Below, piece by piece: positions 44,468 to 48,417 of a stretch of DNA of 48,417 bases. The stretch is taken from positions 1 through 48,417 of the forward strand of contig JANYLM010000121.1 in the NCBI GenBank assembly GCA_025357835.1, read 5' to 3'. Under the pieces are notes generated by a model. That model searched no databases. It saw nothing but the letters and a program-made list of their open reading frames with translations, and was not told the origin of the DNA. The stretch's first letter is position 1, and each line of letters starts with the position of its first letter. The position numbers were made by a program, and so were the translations under genes. The stretch comes from Gammaproteobacteria bacterium (GTDB lineage Bacteria; Pseudomonadota; Gammaproteobacteria; Steroidobacterales; Steroidobacteraceae).

Positions 44468-45868
44468 TTATGTCACTGTGGATGGAGCCACCCGCGGCTG
44501 TCGCAGACGATTCACGATGACATAGGCAATGACGGCTGCCACCAAGGTGATGCAGCTGAAGTAGAAATCCTTCTGCAATCCCGGGGTAAACGCCATGGCG
44601 ATGAGGACGGCCGCCATGCCGGCAATGGCCGCGTAACTCAAGTAGGGAAACAGCCACATGCTGATCGCGGGCGCAGGGAGGCCTTCGCGCTCGTGCCGAC
44701 GGCGCAGCGTGATTTGCGCGACGCAGATGGTCATATAGACGAATACGATGACCGCGCCGGAGGAACTGACCAGAAAATCAAACACGATTTGCGGTGCCTG
44801 AGTGGCTGCAATAATTCCGAGAAACCCCGCCACCGCACCGATCAACACTGAGGTTACGGGCACGCGTCGAGCGTTCAACTTCACCAGCGACTGAGGCGCG
44901 TCGCCGCGCTCAGCCAGGATGAACAGCACGCGCGAGCTTACGTAGAACGCCGAATTCAAACAGGACAGCACCGCGGTGAGAATGATTCCGCTCATTATTG
45001 TGCCCGCCCAAGGCACATGCATGGTGTTCAACGCCAGGGTGAATGGCGATTCGCCCGAGCGCACCGTATTCCACGGCGTTACTGAGACGATAAGGAAAAG
45101 CGAGATGACGTAGAAAATCAGGATGCGCCAGATGACGGCGGTGGTCATTTTGGCGATGGCGCGGCCCGGTTGCGCCGACTCGGCGGCCGCAATGGTGGTG
45201 ATTTCGGCGCCGGTCATGGCGAAGAACACCGTGGGGACGGCGGCCAGCACGGCGATCCAACCATGCGGCGTAAAACCGCCGTGATCGACGAGATTGCCGA
45301 AGGTGGCTCCATGTGGCGCGGTCCAGCCGAAGGCGTAGGAGCCGGCAATGGCGATGAACACCAGTATGGCGGCCACCTTGATAGAGGCAAACCAAAACTC
45401 GAATTCGGCATAGGAGCGAGCCGACATGAGATTGACGCAAGTCATGACGGACATCAGGCCGACGCCGATCTGCAGCGGCGAGAAGGGCAGCCAATTCTGC
45501 AGGATCTTGGCGCCCGCAATGGCTTCCACGGGCACCACTAACACCCAGAAGTACCAGTACAGCCAGCCGACCACGAAACCGGCGCCCTCACCCAGGCCCG
45601 CACGCGCGAATTCGGTGAACGCGCGTACATGGGGTAGGGAGGTCGTCATTTCTCCCAACATCCGCATCACCAAGAGTATGAGCAACCCGGTAATCGCATA
45701 GCTGATGAAGCTCGCCGGGCCGCCGGCAATGATGGAGGTACTGCTGCTGACGAATAGTCCCGCCCCGATGATGCCACCGATGGAAATCATGGTCAGGTGC
45801 CGGCCTTTCAGCGAGCGGCTGAGTTCGTACTTAGGAGCGGGTTGTGCGGGCGTGTTCGTTTGGCTCAT
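44468..45868 (-). CDS. AAT-family amino acid permease, paralogue of 36955-38370
   Basis: 466-residue, twelve-helix transporter closely similar to the other AAT permease: SRSLKGRHLTMISIGGIIGAG, GEMTTSLPHVRAFTEFARAG, ARSYAEFEFWFASIKV and LNSAFYVSSRVLF. It follows the TMADH-like gene after 30 bases in the same direction and is followed by a terminator, so the two form a transporter-plus-enzyme operon. The cargo is probably the flavoprotein substrate; this is inference. Confidence 0.92.
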   Translation of the reverse strand: MSQTNTPAQPAPKYELSRSLKGRHLTMISIGGIIGAGLFVSSSTSIIAGGPASFISYAITGLLILLVMRMLGEMTTSLPHVRAFTEFARAGLGEGAGFVVGWLYWYFWVLVVPVEAIAGAKILQNWLPFSPLQIGVGLMSVMTCVNLMSARSYAEFEFWFASIKVAAILVFIAIAGSYAFGWTAPHGATFGNLVDHGGFTPHGWIAVLAAVPTVFFAMTGAEITTIAAAESAQPGRAIAKMTTAVIWRILIFYVISLFLIVSVTPWNTVRSGESPFTLALNTMHVPWAGTIMSGIILTAVLSCLNSAFYVSSRVLFILAERGDAPQSLVKLNARRVPVTSVLIGAVAGFLGIIAATQAPQIVFDFLVSSSGAVIVFVYMTICVAQITLRRRHEREGLPAPAISMWLFPYLSYAAIAGMAAVLIAMAFTPGLQKDFYFSCITLVAAVIAYVIVNRLRQPRVAPSTVT

Positions 45869-45898
45869 TAGGTATCCCTTTGTAATTCCGACCGTATA

Positions 45899-48103
45899 TT
45901 ACCCTGCTTCGACACCGACTCGTGGGTCGCCGAGTTTTGGGACAGTCGGGCTGCCCCAGAGCTGCCGCTCGCGGATCCATGGCAGGGGATAGGCGGGGTG
46001 CGGGCTGTCGAATTCACGCGCCAGCCGATGCGCGTCCCACAGCGCCTGATTGAGTTGGGCGGGCGCTTTGCAGTCGCCGGTTCGGAATATGTCCTGAATG
46101 TCATTCGATGCCCACTCGGCTTTGCGCGCCTTCAATTCGCGCCATAGCCCTGCATCCGAGCGGCGTGAGGTCACGAGGATGACGGCATCCATTTCTAGGT
46201 CGAATTCGCCGCCATTGTCCTTGCGGGGGATGGCGCCCGAACTCGGTCCTGTGAGATCGGGGCCGTATTTATAAAGATAGCTCAGGCGCACTCTGCCGGG
46301 CTCGATTTTGTCGATCCAGTGACTGGTGTAAACGCGCACGCCTTTTTCGAACAACATGCGCTTGTTGTTGAAGGACTCCATGGTGAAGATGCCATATTCG
46401 GCCACATCGGCGGCGTCGCACACATAGGTGACCTCTCGGCCCTGGTCCGCCATATGTTCGGCGAGAGTAATACCCATGAAATGCCCATCGCCATCCAGGA
46501 TCAACACGCGCTTGCCCGGCACCGGCTTTCCCGAGGTGACTTGGAAGGGAGTGAGCACATGCGGCAGAGAGTCGTCGGCACCGGGGATGGGGCCGGCGTT
46601 GGCGCCCCGGCCATCGCCGCTCCACTGCGCGCCGGTGGCGATGACGACGCGGTCGGCGCCATAGCGCAGGACATCATCGGCCGTCATTTTGCCGACTCCA
46701 AGGTGGACTTCGACGGCTTTCTTTAGCTTGGCGAGCTGGATCTGCCGGTACGTGATCACTCGGCCCCATTCATTCAATCGCGGCAGAGTCGCCACGGTTT
46801 TCCAATGGCCGCCCAGCTCCTTCTCGGCTTCGCGCAGGTGCACCACGTAGCCGCGCTCGCCCAGAATGCGCGCGCATTCCATGCCCGCCGGACCACCGCC
46901 GACCACCAACACCGAGCAGGGTTGGGTGGTTTTCGTGAATTTCTCCGGATGCCAGCCGCGGCGATACTCCTCGCCGATGGTCACATTCTGGGTGCACATG
47001 ATCTGGCCGCCCTGCTGGAATTTGGACACGCAGATATTGCAGCCTATGCACTCGCGGATATCCTCGACCCGCCCCTCCGAGATCTTGGTCGGCAGAAAGG
47101 GATCCGCGATGGAGGGGCGCGCGGCGCCGATAATGTCCAGCACGCCGGAGCGGATCAAAGCGACCATGTCGTCGGGACTGGTGAGTCGGCCATTGCCGAC
47201 CACGGGGATGCCCGATCCCAAGATCGACTTGCCCTGCTTGATGAAGGGCGTCATCCAGCCGGCCTTGCGAAAGCGCGACACGGCGGCATCCTCGCCCCAT
47301 TCCGCGTAGTCACCGATTTTCAGCGCCACTGCGTCCACCACTGCCTCCTTGCGCAGCAACTCGAGCATGCGCACGCCGTCTTCGTGAGCCTCGACGCCTT
47401 CGGAGCCGTGCAAGGTGTCGATCTCGAAGCGCGTCGTGATGCCGCAGCTCCGCCCGAGCGCGCGTTTCAGTGCGTGCAGCAGCTCGACGAAAAATCTCGA
47501 CCGGTTCTCGAAGCTGCCGCCGTAGTTGTCCGTACGCCGGTTGAAGCGCGGCTCGAGAAATTGCATCGGCAGCGTGTCATCGCCGGCGGACACTTCCAGA
47601 AGATCGAACCCTGCCTGCTCGGCGCGCTTTCCCGCTTCGACGTACATATTGATGATGGTCCGAATATCCAGTTCATCCATTTCACAGCCGTAGACCGAGC
47701 GCGTGGCGAATATGGGCGATAGCCACTGGCTCGGGGCGCGGCCGAATTCGCGCGATTCCAGCGATGGCGCGTTGCCGCCGCTGTACCAAAGTTGGACGCC
47801 GGCCAGGCTTTCATACTTGTGCGCCACCTCGCACATGTAGCCCAAGTTACGGACATCTCCCTCATCCCAGAGGCGCGCCGAGGTATAGGGATACTCGTCG
47901 GATTCTGGATGGATGGAACAGAACTCGGTAAATACGGCGCCCCAGCCGCCCTCGGCCTTCATGCCGCGCAAATGGGCCTGGGCACCGGGCCTCTCGGCGC
48001 CGGGTCCGGCGCAGTGCGAGGTCTGCCAAAATCGATTGCGGAGTTTTTTGGGGCCGATTTGAATGGGCTCGAACAACACATCGTGCTTGGGGTCTCGGGA
48101 CAT
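45899..48103 (-). CDS. Trimethylamine dehydrogenase-like iron-sulfur flavoprotein (paralogue B)
   Basis: 734 residues, with an N-terminus (SRDPKHDVLFEPIQIGP) almost the same as Methylophilus TMADH. Cys31 aligns with the covalent-FMN Cys30, and CIGCNIC plus a later Cys bind 4Fe-4S. FAD-domain motifs VLVVGGGPAGMECARIL and VVIATGAQW follow. The TMADH catalytic pair Tyr169-His172 is replaced: YGAH reads SAGD (S172, D175). The Trp-Gly-Glu-Asp segment is kept, and the Tyr60 and Trp355 positions are Phe. It thus probably acts on another secondary or tertiary amine. In an operon with an amino-acid permease. Confidence 0.9.
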   Translation of the reverse strand: MSRDPKHDVLFEPIQIGPKKLRNRFWQTSHCAGPGAERPGAQAHLRGMKAEGGWGAVFTEFCSIHPESDEYPYTSARLWDEGDVRNLGYMCEVAHKYESLAGVQLWYSGGNAPSLESREFGRAPSQWLSPIFATRSVYGCEMDELDIRTIINMYVEAGKRAEQAGFDLLEVSAGDDTLPMQFLEPRFNRRTDNYGGSFENRSRFFVELLHALKRALGRSCGITTRFEIDTLHGSEGVEAHEDGVRMLELLRKEAVVDAVALKIGDYAEWGEDAAVSRFRKAGWMTPFIKQGKSILGSGIPVVGNGRLTSPDDMVALIRSGVLDIIGAARPSIADPFLPTKISEGRVEDIRECIGCNICVSKFQQGGQIMCTQNVTIGEEYRRGWHPEKFTKTTQPCSVLVVGGGPAGMECARILGERGYVVHLREAEKELGGHWKTVATLPRLNEWGRVITYRQIQLAKLKKAVEVHLGVGKMTADDVLRYGADRVVIATGAQWSGDGRGANAGPIPGADDSLPHVLTPFQVTSGKPVPGKRVLILDGDGHFMGITLAEHMADQGREVTYVCDAADVAEYGIFTMESFNNKRMLFEKGVRVYTSHWIDKIEPGRVRLSYLYKYGPDLTGPSSGAIPRKDNGGEFDLEMDAVILVTSRRSDAGLWRELKARKAEWASNDIQDIFRTGDCKAPAQLNQALWDAHRLAREFDSPHPAYPLPWIRERQLWGSPTVPKLGDPRVGVEAG

Positions 48104-48172
48104 ATTTCTATTCCTTCATGAATATCGCCGGCCGCTGCGCGCCGCTATGCGCGTTCGTTGCGCACGCCTGTC

Positions 48173-48178
48173 TATAAT
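48173..48178 (+). promoter_or_regulatory. TATAAT -10 element before the SDR gene
   Basis: A perfect TATAAT 36 bases before the SDR start. No matching -35 at 16-18 bases. The 111-base region is shared with the divergent TMADH-like gene. Confidence 0.4.
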
Positions 48179-48214
48179 GCTCATGGCGCACCGGCGCCGA
48201 GGTGGAGAAATACA

Positions 48215-48417
48215 ATGATCTTTGCGGGAAAAGCGGTATTAGTCACGGGCTCGACCACCGGGATCGGCGAGGCCTGCGCGCGTGCCTTCGCGGAATCGGG
48301 GGCCAAGGTGATGGTGTCGGGCCGACATGAGCAGCGCGGCCGCGCCGTGGTCGACGCCATCCGCGCGGCGGGCGGCAGCGCGCAATTTGCGGCGGTGGAT
48401 TTACGCGCCGCGGGCGC
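48215..48417 (+). CDS. Short-chain dehydrogenase/reductase, 5' part only
   Basis: The first 67 codons of a classical SDR: MIFAGKAVLVTGSTTGIGEA holds the TGxxxGIG cofactor motif, and VMVSGRHEQRG with a following AVDLR matches the NADP(H)/NAD(H)-binding pattern. GGTGGAG sits just upstream of the ATG. The gene runs off the window, so the active-site YxxxK is not visible and the substrate is unknown. It is divergent from the TMADH-like/permease operon. Confidence 0.85.
   Translation, partial: MIFAGKAVLVTGSTTGIGEACARAFAESGAKVMVSGRHEQRGRAVVDAIRAAGGSAQFAAVDLRAAG

Noticed and set aside
44453..44475. TTGACA followed by an AT-rich stretch as a plus-strand promoter
   Set aside because: No -10 at the right distance and it would read antisense into the permease; the TGACA/TGTCA repeat around it is short.

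Overview
This window looks like a high-GC gammaproteobacterial chromosome segment. The evidence is the miaB-phoH-ybeY-ybeX-lnt gene order, leuS followed by lptE, outer-membrane (TonB, LptE, Lnt) functions, and frequent GTG/TTG starts. The metabolic repertoire (TonB receptor, IorAB-type molybdenum hydroxylase, amidohydrolases, flavoprotein demethylase homologues) suggests a soil or water heterotroph, possibly near Steroidobacterales; that placement is a guess. No rRNA, tRNA, CRISPR array, insertion sequence or prophage was seen. The first 368 bases contain a 119-bp perfect inverted repeat inside def, which suggests a contig end or an assembly fold-back.

Layout. 0.1-5.9 kb: housekeeping block, def (minus) divergent from the tightly coupled miaB-phoH-ybeY-ybeX-lnt operon. 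6.0-7.8 kb: a minus-strand three-gene unit (membrane protein, winged-helix regulator, divergent UppS-like prenyltransferase) with a palindromic operator candidate. 8.1-11.2 kb: a minus-strand operon of an OPA-type transporter, a TmpA-like 2-oxoglutarate oxygenase and a TmpB/PhnZ-like HD oxygenase, predicted to import and oxidise an organophosphonate, most likely 2-trimethylaminoethylphosphonate. 11.3-14.2 kb: a small Ala/Thr-rich protein behind a sigma-54-like promoter, a LigB-type dioxygenase and an exported amidohydrolase. 14.2-18.3 kb: iorA-iorB-cytochrome c. 18.3-24.6 kb: a second Lnt, leuS, lptE, a zincin-like protein and a lipoprotein esterase.

24.8-35.6 kb: an accessory catabolic island. 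It holds a TonB receptor followed by an amidohydrolase stump, then a minus-strand run of RidA, DUF1028, a trimethylamine-dehydrogenase-like (TMADH-like) flavoprotein, a cupin, an APC permease and a LysR regulator, with a divergent flavin monooxygenase. Gene stumps at three places mark past rearrangement.

35.6-48.4 kb: amino-acid and N-methyl-compound catabolism. It has an ArgE-like M20 deacylase, two paralogous AAT-family permeases, an L-lysine 6-dehydrogenase/saccharopine dehydrogenase homologue divergent from an Lrp/AsnC regulator, a GFA-fold DUF6151 protein, a serine hydrolase, a SulP transporter, a tiny lipoprotein, a second TMADH-like flavoprotein and the start of an SDR gene that runs off the end.

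How it may fit together (inference): the TmpAB operon would release phosphate and glycine betaine, and the two TMADH/DgcA-like flavoproteins are candidates for demethylating N-methylated substrates. The 35.6-48.1 kb block has the parts expected for salvage of modified (acetylated or methylated) basic amino acids, ending in lysine oxidation.
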